Source: DAOUBP01 sp034432655 (GTDB lineage: Bacteria > Chloroflexota > Anaerolineae > CG2-30-64-16). From it: a stretch of 15,516 nucleotides of DNA. Positions 1 through 6,351 of this stretch are shown here, one piece after another. A program made the position numbers and the translations under genes. The notes under the pieces were generated by a model. That model saw only the letters and a program-made list of their open reading frames with translations. It did no database searches and had not been told where the DNA came from. Location: positions 1 to 15,516 of the forward strand of contig DAOUBP010000077.1 in the NCBI GenBank assembly GCA_034432655.1, read 5' to 3'. The first letter of the stretch is position 1; each line of letters opens with the position of its first letter.

Positions 1-88
1 GTTGGTAGAGACGTTGGTAGAGACGTTGGTAGAGACGTTGGTAGAGACGTTGGTAGAGACGTTGGTAGAGACGTTGGTAGAGACGTTG
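1..88. repeat. 12-bp tandem repeat, 7 copies, truncated by window edge
   Basis: Seven perfect head-to-tail copies of GTTGGTAGAGAC fill positions 1-84, and the first four bases of an eighth follow at 85-88. The array probably continues left of the window. The unit is a multiple of three, so the minus-strand hydantoinase frame stays open through it and would read a Thr-Ser-Leu-Pro tetrapeptide repeat. There are no spacers, so it is not a CRISPR. Confidence 0.97.
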
Positions 89-410
89 CATGCAACGTCT
101 CTACGACAGCGGCGGACGCAGGTTCCGGTTCCACGAAATCAATCACCGTCGTCGTGCCGCCGCACGCGGCCGCGACTGTGCCGGTGTACCAATCGTCGCT
201 GGAGGTGACCGCGCCGGCAGGCATTTGCAGATGCACGTGCGGGTCAATCGCGCCCGGGATCACCAGCTTGCCGGTCGCATCAATCTCCTCTGTGCCGGCC
301 AGCCCAGGCCCGATGGCCGCGATCCGCTCGCCGACGATGCCCAGGTCAGCCCGGATCACGCCGTCTGGGGTCACAAGGGTACCGTTGCGGATTACGATGT
401 CGTAAGTCAT
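1..410 (-). CDS. dihydropyrimidinase / D-hydantoinase, N-terminal part, frame entering a repeat array
   Basis: The ATG at 410 is preceded by GGAG nine bases upstream (420-423). The protein opens with a typical cyclic-amidohydrolase beta-sandwich start (MTYDIVIRNGTLVTPDGVI), then carries the metal motif DPHVHL with His58 and His60, and the GGTTTVIDF segment (84-92) characteristic of dihydropyrimidinases and hydantoinases. Such enzymes open hydantoin or dihydropyrimidine rings to N-carbamoyl amino acids. Family resemblance stops near residue 98. From codon 103 the frame reads through the palindrome and the 12-bp repeat as TSLP units without a stop until the window edge. The gene is therefore either interrupted (pseudogene) or carries an in-frame low-complexity insertion; the left flank decides. 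It lies downstream of ygeY, as hydantoinase (hyuA) genes accompany ygeY in other genomes. Confidence 0.85.
   Translation of the reverse strand, partial: MTYDIVIRNGTLVTPDGVIRADLGIVGERIAAIGPGLAGTEEIDATGKLVIPGAIDPHVHLQMPAGAVTSSDDWYTGTVAAACGGTTTVIDFVEPEPASAAVVETLHATSLPTSLPTSLPTSLPTSLPTSLPTSLP
77..104. repeat. 28-bp perfect palindrome capping the tandem array
   Basis: Positions 77-90 are the exact reverse complement of 91-104, centred on the TGCATGCA core. The left arm contains the end of the 12-bp unit (GTAGAGAC) and the right arm ends in GTCTCTAC. Similar GTAGAGACG...CGTCTCTAC palindromes are familiar to me as dispersed elements in cyanobacteria and Chloroflexota. Here it lies inside the hydantoinase reading frame, at about codons 103-112. 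Confidence 0.95.
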
Positions 411-470
411 CTGTCATCACTCCAACAATGGTAAAATGCCCACAGAACCTCATCAGAGAAAAGATGATCT

Positions 471-492
471 GGAATCGAGGCTTCAGCCGGTC
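471..492. repeat. dispersed GGAATCGAGGCTTCAGCCGGTC element, copy 1 (left arm)
   Basis: A 22-bp match to the arm found again at 1916-1937 and 12194-12215, and in inverted orientation at 3444-3466. The right arm is degenerate here (about 502-517). The copy lies 60 bp upstream of the hydantoinase start. Confidence 0.75.
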
Positions 493-534
493 TCTCGCAC
501 CAACCGACTGACCTGCTGATATGAAAATAGGCAA

Positions 535-581
535 GCATCCTGAGCGGAACGTAGCGATAGCGAAGTGCAGTCGAAGGATGC
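535..581. repeat. REP-like inverted repeat (GCATCCT...AGGATGC)
   Basis: The 7-bp arms GCATCCT (535-541) and AGGATGC (575-581) enclose CTGAGCG/AGTCGAAGG sequence of a type common in intergenic regions of many GC-rich bacteria. It lies between ygeY and the hydantoinase gene and might act as a transcript-processing hairpin. No T-run follows on the minus strand. Confidence 0.7.
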
Positions 582-610
582 GGCCTTGCCTGGACGACCG
601 CTCCGCACCT

Positions 611-659
611 CCTGAGCGCTAGTCGAAGGACGACTTCGGGCTGCGGCCCTCCGCTCAGG
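611..659. repeat. second REP-like nested hairpin after ygeY
   Basis: The outer arms are CCTGAGCG (611-618) and CGCTCAGG (652-659), and the inner stem is AGTCG (621-625) with CGACT (631-635). It belongs to the same CTGAGCG/GTCGAAGG sequence type as 535-581. It lies 19 bp past the ygeY stop and could slow or attenuate read-through into the hydantoinase gene, but it lacks the U-tract of a classical intrinsic terminator. Confidence 0.65.
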
Positions 660-677
660 GTGCTCCGCTTCGTTTTT

Positions 678-1901
678 TCAGAGACTTTGCCCGTAGATCA
701 ACGGAAACAACGCATAGAACTCCGCCGCCTTGCGCAGCTTGGTCAGGTTCACCTGGTCGTCCGCCGCGTGGACGTACTGCTCCTCCTGCGGCCCGAAGCC
801 CAGGGTGGGGATGCCGGCCGCGCCGGCCGAATACGCGCCGTCGGTGGAGAAACGCCACACGTCCACCGCGGTGGGTTGACCCCACAGCGCCTGACACGTC
901 GCCTGCCCGGCGGCCAGCAGCGGATGATCCTCCGGCAGCAGCCAGCCGTGATAGAAACTGGGGCCGTCCAGCCGCAGACCGGTATGCGTGAGAACAGGTT
1001 GGTCTGGAATCCAGGCCTTCGCGCCCAGCGGTTCCACCACGGCCCGGATGCCGGCCAGCACCGTTTCCGGGGTCTCGCCCGGGGTCAGCCGGCGGTCCAC
1101 CGTCACCTCGCACCAGGCCGGCACCGAGTTGGGTGTATGCGGGCCCTCGATCAGGGAGACCACCTGGGTGCCGCGGCCGAAGATGGGGTCCACGGGCAGG
1201 CTGGGGTTCATAGCCTCCAGCGCGGCGACGACCGGCAGCATCTTCAGGATAGCGCTCTCGCCCAGGTGGGGCTGGCTGGCATGGGCTGCGCGGCCCTCGG
1301 TGCGCACACGGATCTCGCAGCGGCCCCGCTGCCCGCGGCGCAGGGTCAAATCGGTGGCCTCGGCCAACAGCACGACCTCCGGCCGCAGGCCGTCGCGTTC
1401 GACCAGGGAACGCAGCGCGAAGCCCTCTGCGTCCTCCTCCAGGGTTGCGCCCATCACGACCACCGAAGCCTCCTCCAACAGACGACGCACTTCCGGGAAT
1501 TCGTGCCGCAGCGCCGCCAGGAGCGCAGCTCCGTGCACGATGGCCGCCACCCCGCCCTTGCAGTCGGACGCGCCCAGGCCGTACATCACATCCCCCTCGA
1601 CGGCCGGCTCCAGGGGCGGATGCGGCCACTCGCGCTCGTCGGCCACCTCGTTGGTATCCAGATGCGCGTCGTAGAGGATGATCCGGGGCCCGTGTCCGAT
1701 GCGGCCCAATGCGTTGCCGGCCGAATCGGTCCAGACCTCGTCGCAGCCGATGGCCCGCAACTCCTGAAGCGTGCGCGCGACGGCCGGGCCTTCCTGGCCG
1801 GTGTAGGAGCGGATGCGGATCAGGTCGGCCAGGAAGCGCTCCCGGCGCTCGGTCATGGCATGGGAAAGGGCGGTGATACGATTGATAAGTTCAGACTGCA
1901 T
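678..1901 (-). CDS. ygeY: M20 family hydrolase, YgeY type
   Basis: This 407-residue protein is a dinuclear-zinc M20 amidohydrolase/peptidase. Visible metal and catalytic motifs are DAHLD (His80, Asp82), ASDCKGG (Asp113), TLEED (Glu155/156), EATD (Glu181) and a C-terminal VHAADDQ histidine. The segments IGHGPR, RGQRGR, DRRLTPGET and WRFSTDGAYSAGAAGIPTLG match E. coli YgeY closely as I remember it, and the length fits (about 403). YgeY is part of the gene set linked to anaerobic purine breakdown with ygeW, ygeX, ssnA, hyuA and ygfK; its exact substrate is not settled. I chose the ATG at 1901 because the in-frame extension to 1994 only translates an inverted repeat. The Shine-Dalgarno is weak (GGAT, five bases upstream). 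Its neighbours are the COG0402 aminohydrolase upstream and the hydantoinase downstream. Confidence 0.88.
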   Translation of the reverse strand: MQSELINRITALSHAMTERRERFLADLIRIRSYTGQEGPAVARTLQELRAIGCDEVWTDSAGNALGRIGHGPRIILYDAHLDTNEVADEREWPHPPLEPAVEGDVMYGLGASDCKGGVAAIVHGAALLAALRHEFPEVRRLLEEASVVVMGATLEEDAEGFALRSLVERDGLRPEVVLLAEATDLTLRRGQRGRCEIRVRTEGRAAHASQPHLGESAILKMLPVVAALEAMNPSLPVDPIFGRGTQVVSLIEGPHTPNSVPAWCEVTVDRRLTPGETPETVLAGIRAVVEPLGAKAWIPDQPVLTHTGLRLDGPSFYHGWLLPEDHPLLAAGQATCQALWGQPTAVDVWRFSTDGAYSAGAAGIPTLGFGPQEEQYVHAADDQVNLTKLRKAAEFYALFPLIYGQSL

Positions 1902-1915
1902 CTCGATCCAACCCT

Positions 1916-1976
1916 GGATTCGAGGCTTCAGCCGGTCGGGTCCTCTGAGCGCCCAACCGCCTGAAGGCTCGATTCC
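1916..1976. repeat. dispersed GGATTCGAGGCTTCAGCCGGTC inverted repeat, copy 2
   Basis: The left arm is at 1916-1937 and the inverted right arm (ACCGCCTGAAGGCTCGATTCC) is at 1956-1976, separated by 18 bp. The element occupies nearly the whole gap between the COG0402 gene and ygeY, so the ygeY mRNA leader would contain a long imperfect hairpin ending 14 bases before the start codon. Confidence 0.85.
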
Positions 1977-1997
1977 ACGAATATCTGCACACAAAAC

Positions 1998-3356
1998 CTA
2001 ATCTACCACAACCCCCGCGCGCGCGAACAGTCGCGCGCATGCGTTGCGCGCCTGTGCCAGCAGCGCGGCCTCGTCCACGACGAGGACCTGCTTGCCACGC
2101 ATCAGCACGCGGCCGTCCACGATGACCGTGTCCACGTCGCGCGCGGCCAGATTGTACACCAACGCCGAGACCGGCTTGTGCACCGGCATTGCCAGGGGGG
2201 TGTTGAGGTCCACCAGCACCACATCGGCCTTCTTGCCGACCTCCAACGAACCGATGAGGTCGGGCTGGCCGAACGCGGCCGCGCCGCCCCGACACGCCAT
2301 CCACAGCGCATCTTCCGGGAGCAGGATCATGGCGTTCAGTGAGTTGACTTTATGTAAAAGACAGGTTGTCTTCAGCACCTCCAGCATGTCCTGGTTGTTG
2401 TTGCTGCCGGGGCCGTCGGTGGCCAGGGCCACAGGGATGCCGCGACGGCGCATCTCGGGGACGCGGGCGACGCCGGAGGCCAGGTACATGTTGGAAACCG
2501 GGCAATGCACCACCACGGCGCCCGACTGCTCGATGAGATCGAGTTCGTTATCGGTCAGCCAGACGCTATGCACCAGTTGCACGTCCGGGCTCAAGATGCC
2601 CAGCGAATGCAGCCACTCGATGTGGCGCAGGCCGCGCGAGGCCAGTTCCATGTCAATCTCGGCCTGGGTCTCGGCCACGTGGATGTGCGTGCCGACCCCC
2701 CACCGGCCGGCCAGGGCCCAAGTGCGGCGCATCGTCGCATCGGAGCAGCCCCAGGGGATCAGCGGGCCGAACTCCAGCCGCAGCCGGCCGTTGGCCCGGC
2801 CGTGCCAGCGGGCGTGTAGCCGTTCCATCTCGGCAAGGATGCGCTCAGGGGTTTCCTGAAAAGCGGGATGGTAGTTCATGTCGGCCCAGCCGCGGGCGTT
2901 GAGGAAGCGAACCCCGCTCTCCTCGGCCGCGCGGAAGACGCCGTCGTCGTTGCCCGGCTCGGTGTGGATGTATTGGTGGTCAATGACGCTGGTCGCACCG
3001 CCCCGGATGTTCTCCACCAGGCCTAACATGGCGGCCAGGTACGCGTCCTCCTCCGTCAACGCCTGCGCCACAGGCCAGATGGCGGCCTTCAACCAGTCCA
3101 GCAACGGCTTGTCGTCGGCCAGGCCGCGGATGAAGGTCTGAAACAGATGGGTGTGCGCGTTCACCATGCCGGGCATCACGGCCATCAGGCTGGCGTCAAT
3201 GACCTCTGTCGCCTGGGCCCGCAGCTCTTCAGGGGCTGCGCCGGCGCCCACGGCCGCGATGCGATCCTCGCGGAGCAGGAGGTAGCCGGGGTTGTAGACG
3301 TGGCCGGCGTCGTCCACGGTGATGACCGCGCCGTTCTCGATAAGGATGGTGGTCAA
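1998..3356 (-). CDS. COG0402 amidohydrolase (purine/MTA-SAH deaminase-like)
   Basis: A 452-residue metal-dependent aminohydrolase of the cytosine/guanine deaminase-TrzA/AtzB-SsnA group. Metal ligands are visible as HTH (His68, His70), HIHVAE (His226, with Glu229), LVHSVW (His263) and ATDGPGSNN (Asp314). VHCPVSNMYLASG (His284) is also family-typical. RGLADDKPLLDWL resembles the RGLADDLPLMDWL signature of methylthioadenosine/S-adenosylhomocysteine deaminases, so deamination of a purine-like ring or dechlorination-type hydrolysis is plausible; specificity cannot be read off. The start is a TTG at 3356, backed by GGAGG at 3361-3365; no in-frame ATG lies near. In yge-type clusters the equivalent slot is held by SsnA. 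It is followed after 96 bp by ygeY. Confidence 0.87.
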   Translation of the reverse strand: MTTILIENGAVITVDDAGHVYNPGYLLLREDRIAAVGAGAAPEELRAQATEVIDASLMAVMPGMVNAHTHLFQTFIRGLADDKPLLDWLKAAIWPVAQALTEEDAYLAAMLGLVENIRGGATSVIDHQYIHTEPGNDDGVFRAAEESGVRFLNARGWADMNYHPAFQETPERILAEMERLHARWHGRANGRLRLEFGPLIPWGCSDATMRRTWALAGRWGVGTHIHVAETQAEIDMELASRGLRHIEWLHSLGILSPDVQLVHSVWLTDNELDLIEQSGAVVVHCPVSNMYLASGVARVPEMRRRGIPVALATDGPGSNNNQDMLEVLKTTCLLHKVNSLNAMILLPEDALWMACRGGAAAFGQPDLIGSLEVGKKADVVLVDLNTPLAMPVHKPVSALVYNLAARDVDTVIVDGRVLMRGKQVLVVDEAALLAQARNACARLFARAGVVVD

Positions 3357-3360
3357 GATG

Positions 3361-3365
3361 CCTCC
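3361..3365 (-). promoter_or_regulatory. Shine-Dalgarno deciding the TTG start of the COG0402 gene
   Basis: GGAGG on the minus strand lies four bases before TTG (3356-3354). The spacing is slightly short but nothing else upstream offers a start. Confidence 0.6.
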
Positions 3366-3380
3366 AATAGATTCCCAACT

Positions 3381-3466
3381 CCGGAATGGAGGCCGTGCGG
3401 AGCCTCCTTTAGGATGAGCCGGTCACCTGCGCTAACCACACAAACCGGCTAAAGCCTCGATTCCGG
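3381..3466. repeat. dispersed inverted repeat, copy 3 (left arm interrupted)
   Basis: The right arm (3444-3466, ACCGGCTAAAGCCTCGATTC plus CGG) is a good inverted copy of the family. The left arm starts at 3381 as CCGGAATGGAGGC and resumes as GAGCCGGTC near 3424, with an extra small hairpin (GGAGGC 3388-3393 / GCCTCC 3402-3407) between. The element fills the gap between the regulator and the COG0402 gene. Confidence 0.7.
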
Positions 3467-3472
3467 ATTCTG

Positions 3473-4021
3473 TCATAACACCGGTGGCACGATGGCGCAG
3501 ATCAACACCAGCTCCTGATCTCCCTCGCAAGCGAACTCACGCAGGAGGTTGCCGTTGTAGTAAATGCTATCGTGCTTGTCCAGGATGTATGTGGTGCCGT
3601 CTACATTGATCCGCAGGCGCCCCTCCAACACGAACATCATCTGCTCGTTGGGCTGGGCCAGCGGCGGCGTCACCCGTCGCGCACCTGGCGCCAGCCGGAT
3701 CAGCACCGCCATCAGCTGGCCGCTGCCGGACGGGGTCAGCAGCTCGTAGGCCAGTTGTGAGTCGGGAAACGAAAGCTGACGCCGCGCGCCTGCGCGCACC
3801 ACCGGCTCGTTGGGCGATGAATCCAGGAAATAGAACATCGGCACGCGCAACGCGGTCGCGATGGCCTGCAACGCGTCCAGCGACGGCGTGACTTGCTGGT
3901 TCTCGACCCGGCTCAGATACCCCGCGGTCATGCCGATACGATCGGCCAGTTCACGCAGCGTGAGACCGAGTTCCTGGCGGCGGCGTCGGATGCGTTCGCC
4001 GACGACTTGACTGATCACCAT
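3473..4021 (-). CDS. XRE-family helix-turn-helix regulator with C-terminal cupin
   Basis: This 182-residue protein has an N-terminal HTH_XRE domain (about residues 8-62: IRRRRQELGLTLRELADRIG, then GYLSRVE and PSLDALQAIA) and a C-terminal single-domain cupin (about 105-180: PLAQPNEQMMFVLEGRLRI, then DSIYYNG). XRE-cupin proteins are cytoplasmic repressors or activators that usually sense a small metabolite of the adjacent pathway through the cupin. The ATG at 4021 has AAGGA six bases upstream; a TTG one codon further out is less well placed. It lies between the dehydrogenase and the COG0402 gene on the same strand and is the only regulator in the window, so it is the natural candidate to bind the palindromes near 8546-8602. 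That assignment is inference. Confidence 0.92.
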   Translation of the reverse strand: MVISQVVGERIRRRRQELGLTLRELADRIGMTAGYLSRVENQQVTPSLDALQAIATALRVPMFYFLDSSPNEPVVRAGARRQLSFPDSQLAYELLTPSGSGQLMAVLIRLAPGARRVTPPLAQPNEQMMFVLEGRLRINVDGTTYILDKHDSIYYNGNLLREFACEGDQELVLICAIVPPVL

Positions 4022-4090
4022 CAAGCGTCCTTCTCACTAAAAAAACTGCCCCAAATCCCTGCCCACATAAGGGAAGGACACGCATGCTCT

Positions 4091-4109
4091 CCTCTCCCGG
4101 CAGGAGAGG
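4091..4109. repeat. hairpin CCTCTCC-CGGCA-GGAGAGG
   Basis: A 7-bp perfect stem with a five-base loop between the dehydrogenase stop (4124) and the regulator start (4021). CTCTCCCGGCAGGAGAGGGG-type sequence is a widespread intergenic element in GC-rich bacteria. On the minus strand no U-run follows directly, though a T7 tract occurs about 50 bases later (4038-4044), so terminator function is doubtful. Confidence 0.6.
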
Positions 4110-4123
4110 GGTTGGAGGTGAGG

Positions 4124-5146
4124 TTACACCAATCGCCCCACCAACGGCTCGCCGTGGAGCACTCGCATGATGTTCGTGTAATCACCGTAGCGTTCTGTGC
4201 TGGCGGCGGCTACCGTGCCGGCCGCGGTGTGAGGCGTGAGCACGATGTTAGCGCGCGGATCACGCGCGATGGGCAACAGCGGGTCATCCGGCGCGATCGG
4301 CTCGAAGGTGTACGTGTCCACCGCCGCGCCATAGAGATGGCCGGAGCGCAACGCCTCGACCAGCGCGTCCTCGTCTACCACGCCGCTACCGCCGCAACTT
4401 ACGAAGATGCTGCCCGGCTTCATCTTGGCGAAGAAGTCCCGGCTCAGCGACTGCTCGGTCTCGGGGAAGAAAGGCAGGAGCATACAGACGTAGTCGCTGC
4501 GAGCCAGCATGTCATCTACCTCGGCGAACTGAACGTTGAGCTCCCGTTCTGCGGCTGCGGGCAAGCGATTGCGTTTGTTGTAGAGCACGGTGCAGCCGAA
4601 GCCCCGCAAGCGCCGCGCCAGCTCGGTGCCGATCTCGCCCATGCCCAGGATGCCTACAGTGGCGCCCCACAGGCCCAGGATGTTCTCCCGGCCCGTCCAG
4701 TTATAGGCGAAGTAGTCCTCGTCGCAGCGCCTGGGCGGTTGGCCGAAGTCATCGGCCGTGAGGGTCAGATCCATCACCTCGCGCAACCGCTTGGCCAGCG
4801 CCAGCATCTGCAACATCATGTGTTCGGCCACCATGATGCAACTTCGCACCGGCAGATAGCAGACAGGGATGCCGGCTTTCTGCGCTGCTTCCAGGTCAAT
4901 GTCGTAAGTCTGCGAGCCGAGCCGCTGGATCAGCCGCAGGTTCTTCCCGGCCGCAATGATGTCCGCATCAATCTCGCCCGTCCGCTCGGAGATCAAGAAC
5001 TCCATGTCGGGCAACAGCGCGATGATCTCCTCCTTCGACGGCGAGCGCCACATGATGACCTCCAGCTCGGCCGGCGCAGCCTCTAGCGCGGCCTGCTGGT
5101 GTCGCAAACCGCGATGCGTGATGAAGAGGGTCTTATGTCGTGTCAT
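4124..5146 (-). CDS. D-isomer-specific 2-hydroxyacid dehydrogenase homologue lacking the usual catalytic Arg
   Basis: A 340-residue protein of the D-2-hydroxyacid dehydrogenase family (cytoplasmic, NAD(P)-dependent interconversion of 2-oxo and 2-hydroxy acids). The Rossmann fingerprint is GMGEIG (Gly168, Gly170, Gly173). In the catalytic triad, Glu282 (TFEP) and His306 (TPHTA) are present. The segment that normally reads NTARGxxVDExAL reads SCGGSGVVDEDAL (about 250-262), so the conserved substrate-binding Arg is Gly253. The rest of the fold is intact, which suggests altered chemistry or substrate rather than decay. I chose the ATG at 5146; the upstream in-frame extension translates heptamer repeats. 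It follows the carbamoyltransferase by 71 bp of repeats, in the same direction. Confidence 0.85.
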   Translation of the reverse strand: MTRHKTLFITHRGLRHQQAALEAAPAELEVIMWRSPSKEEIIALLPDMEFLISERTGEIDADIIAAGKNLRLIQRLGSQTYDIDLEAAQKAGIPVCYLPVRSCIMVAEHMMLQMLALAKRLREVMDLTLTADDFGQPPRRCDEDYFAYNWTGRENILGLWGATVGILGMGEIGTELARRLRGFGCTVLYNKRNRLPAAAERELNVQFAEVDDMLARSDYVCMLLPFFPETEQSLSRDFFAKMKPGSIFVSCGGSGVVDEDALVEALRSGHLYGAAVDTYTFEPIAPDDPLLPIARDPRANIVLTPHTAAGTVAAASTERYGDYTNIMRVLHGEPLVGRLV

Positions 5147-5163
5147 GGGCGGCCGTGATCCCG

Positions 5164-5215
5164 TATTGCGTATTCCGTACTTCGCCATCTGCTGATTCGC
5201 TGATTCGCTGCTTCG
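5164..5215. repeat. short tandem repeats: 7-mers then three 8-mers
   Basis: TATTGCG, TATTCCG and TACTTCG (5164-5184) are followed by CTGATTCG, CTGATTCG and CTGCTTCG (5192-5215). The 7-mers match those at 6236-6284, so both ends of the carbamoyltransferase gene are flanked by the same heptamer family. They resemble the short tandemly repeated heptamers known from cyanobacteria. Confidence 0.8.
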
Positions 5216-5217
5216 CC

Positions 5218-6210
5218 TCACGCCCGGCCGCCCATCACCAACGCCATCAACGCCTTCTGGATGTGCAGCCGGTTCTCGGCTTGCTTGTAGATGATGGACT
5301 GCGGGCCGTCAATCACGTCGCCGTCGGCCTCGTGGCCGCGGTCAATAGGCATGCAGTGCATGTAGACTGCGTGCTTCTTCGCCAACGCCATCTTTTCCTT
5401 CGTCACGCGCCAGCCGGTGTTCTGCGCGGCCATCGCCTCCACGGTCGGCTCGTCCTCGGTGACCATGATCGGCCCCCACGACTTGGGGTAAAGGAAGTCC
5501 GCATCCTTGAACGCCTCATCCATATCGTGGGTCTCAGTAATGGTGGTCCCGGACTCGGCCGCGAACTGGCGCGCCTTCTCCATCACCTCAGGCATCAGAT
5601 GATAGCCCTCGGGATAGGCCAGCGTCACGTCCATGCCGAAGCGCGGCATCAGCCAGACCAGCGACTGCGGCACGCTGAGGGGCCGCACGTACTTGGGCGC
5701 GTAGGTCCAGGAGACGACGAACTTGCGCCCGCGCAGATCGCGGCCGAAGAGCTCCATCAAGGTCATCAGGTCGGCCATGGCCTGGCACGGATGGTCCACG
5801 TCGTCCTGCATGTTGATGATGGGCGCGTCCGCGTACTGCGCCATCTCATACAGGTACTTGTTGCCGATGCCGGTGCGGCAGTCGCGGATGGCGATGCCGT
5901 GGCCGTAGCTGCTGAGCACGATGCCGGTGTCCTTGGCGTTCTCGCCGTGGCCGATCTGCGTCGCCTTGGGGGTCAGCCAGATCGCGTGGCCGCCGAGCTG
6001 GGTCATGCCGGTCTCGAAGGAGTTGCGGGTGCGGGTGGACTCCTCGAAGAAGAGCATGTACAACGTCTTGGCGCGCAGGATGTGGTCGTGGAGGACGCCC
6101 GTGGCGAAGTCGCCCTTGAGCCGGAACGCCAGGTCGAGCATGGTGTTCAGATCCTCAACGGTCCAATCCGGGGTGGTGATGAAGTCCTTCTGAAAGAGTT
6201 TGGTGTTCAT
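5218..6210 (-). CDS. YgeW-like knotted-type carbamoyltransferase
   Basis: A 330-residue transcarbamoylase of the ornithine/aspartate carbamoyltransferase family. It carries the carbamoyl-phosphate motif STRTR (58-62), HPCQAMAD (140-147) and HCMPIDRGHE (285-294). The central segment with PLSVPQ (177-182), RFGMDVTLAYPEGY (190-203) and AFKDADFLYPKSW (233-245) matches E. coli YgeW as I remember it. PLSVPQ sits where N-acetyl- and N-succinyl-ornithine transcarbamoylases have their knot-associated loop. The C-terminus is more like those acylornithine enzymes, and the protein is shorter than YgeW (about 396). In a catabolic setting such an enzyme could run by phosphorolysis, yielding carbamoyl phosphate for ATP; the acceptor amine is unknown. 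The ATG at 6210 has AGGAG 11 bases upstream. It follows the AOR gene in the same direction. Confidence 0.88.
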   Translation of the reverse strand: MNTKLFQKDFITTPDWTVEDLNTMLDLAFRLKGDFATGVLHDHILRAKTLYMLFFEESTRTRNSFETGMTQLGGHAIWLTPKATQIGHGENAKDTGIVLSSYGHGIAIRDCRTGIGNKYLYEMAQYADAPIINMQDDVDHPCQAMADLMTLMELFGRDLRGRKFVVSWTYAPKYVRPLSVPQSLVWLMPRFGMDVTLAYPEGYHLMPEVMEKARQFAAESGTTITETHDMDEAFKDADFLYPKSWGPIMVTEDEPTVEAMAAQNTGWRVTKEKMALAKKHAVYMHCMPIDRGHEADGDVIDGPQSIIYKQAENRLHIQKALMALVMGGRA

Positions 6211-6235
6211 GCCTCTAAGAGCTCCTGTGTAGTGG

Positions 6236-6284
6236 TATTGTGTACTGCGTATTGCATACTGCGTACTGCGTATTGCGTGATGCG
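6236..6284. repeat. heptamer tandem repeat (TAYTGCG), 7 units
   Basis: Seven consecutive 7-bp units run TATTGTG, TACTGCG, TATTGCA, TACTGCG, TACTGCG, TATTGCG, TGATGCG. They lie in the 130-bp gap between the AOR stop and the carbamoyltransferase start. Degenerate heptamers of this kind are a recurrent intergenic feature of cyanobacteria and Chloroflexota. Confidence 0.9.
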
Positions 6285-6301
6285 TTTCCCGGAAATGCCT
6301 T

Positions 6302-6351
6302 CAGTTCCTTTTGAGTTCCCTCAATTCCCCCTGAGTTCCCTTAATTCCCTG
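6302..6351. repeat. decamer tandem repeat overlapping the 3' end of the AOR gene
   Basis: On the minus strand, five 10-bp units read approximately AGGGAATTAA, GGGAACTCAG, GGGGAATTGA, GGGAACTCAA, AAGGAACTGA. The first unit supplies the last codons and TAA stop of the AOR gene (6341-6343), so the array has expanded across a gene end. Unit divergence suggests it is old. Confidence 0.8.

Noticed and set aside
1..88. CRISPR array
   Set aside because: Units of 12 bp are contiguous and identical, with no spacers.
660..1964. Long plus-strand open frame opposite ygeY
   Set aside because: Composition is an antisense shadow of GC-rich coding DNA; the minus frame has full M20 motifs.
4038..4109. Intrinsic terminator after the dehydrogenase gene
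   Set aside because: The hairpin and the T-run on the minus strand are about 50 bases apart.
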